Assembly: GCA_035575035.1 (NCBI GenBank)
Contig: DATLYH010000318.1
Location: forward strand, 1-5,921
Direction: 5' to 3'
Length of the DNA stretch: 5,921 bases
Source of the DNA: DATLYH01 sp035575035
GTDB taxonomy: Bacteria > Planctomycetota > Planctomycetia > Gemmatales > Gemmataceae
Position 1 is the first letter of the stretch, and each line of letters starts with the position of its first letter. This document shows, one piece after another, positions 5,887-5,921 of the stretch. A program made the translations under genes and the position numbers. Below the pieces are notes generated by a model that had not been told where the DNA came from, ran no database searches, and saw only the letters and a list, made by a program, of their open reading frames with translations.

Positions 5887-5921
5887 CCCCTCGCCCCCGC
5901 TTCGGGGGAGAGGGGTAGGGG
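5887..5921. repeat. Second C-rich/G-rich palindrome, cut by the window end
   Basis: Bases 5887-5899 pair with 5903-5915 (13 positions, one G-A mismatch) around a CTT loop. The G-rich arm continues as AGAGGGGTAGGGG to the last base, matching the arm of the preceding palindrome, so the unit probably extends beyond the window. Together with 5816-5874 it shows a tandem cluster of this repeat downstream of xdhC, separated by about 12 bases. Confidence 0.75.

Overview
The window is about two-thirds G+C. It carries three genes, all on the + strand, that look like ordinary bacterial metabolic enzymes, and it is invaded by at least two families of short repeats. Protein style, high G+C and dense C-rich/G-rich palindromic repeats would fit a planctomycete (Gemmata-like) or another large-genome environmental bacterium. 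This is an inference from general impression; the window has no rRNA or marker gene to prove it.

Layout. Positions 1-49 are a leader with a GATAAT box and the start of a degenerate 7-bp repeat array. Positions 50-1249 encode a fold-type I PLP aminotransferase. Positions 1246-4476 overlap it by ATGA and encode a 1,076-residue fused FAD-linked oxidase / iron-sulfur oxidoreductase of the YdiJ / D-2-hydroxyacid dehydrogenase type. Positions 4477-4751 are an intergenic region with hairpins, an inverted heptad copy, a second GATAAT box and a second heptad array. Positions 4752-5846 encode an XdhC-family protein, the chaperone that delivers sulfurated molybdenum cofactor to xanthine dehydrogenase-type enzymes. 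Positions 5816-5921 hold two C-rich/G-rich hairpins and run off the window end.

The aminotransferase and oxidase are almost certainly one translational unit (ATGA overlap, good AAGGAG site). The XdhC gene has its own leader. Together the genes could serve nitrogen-compound catabolism, for example purine breakdown using a molybdenum hydroxylase, an oxidase for a 2-hydroxy acid and a transaminase. No xanthine dehydrogenase subunit is visible, so this is only suggestive.

The most notable thing is how the repeats shape the proteins. A 168-bp repeat insertion, bounded by an 11-bp direct duplication, sits exactly in frame inside the oxidase gene and adds 56 residues next to a conserved FAD-domain motif. 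The same repeat family supplies the last nine codons and the stop codon of xdhC. A different heptad repeat supplies or abuts the start codons of the aminotransferase and xdhC. I see no CRISPR array, tRNA, transposase or defence gene, and no convincing new multi-gene system.
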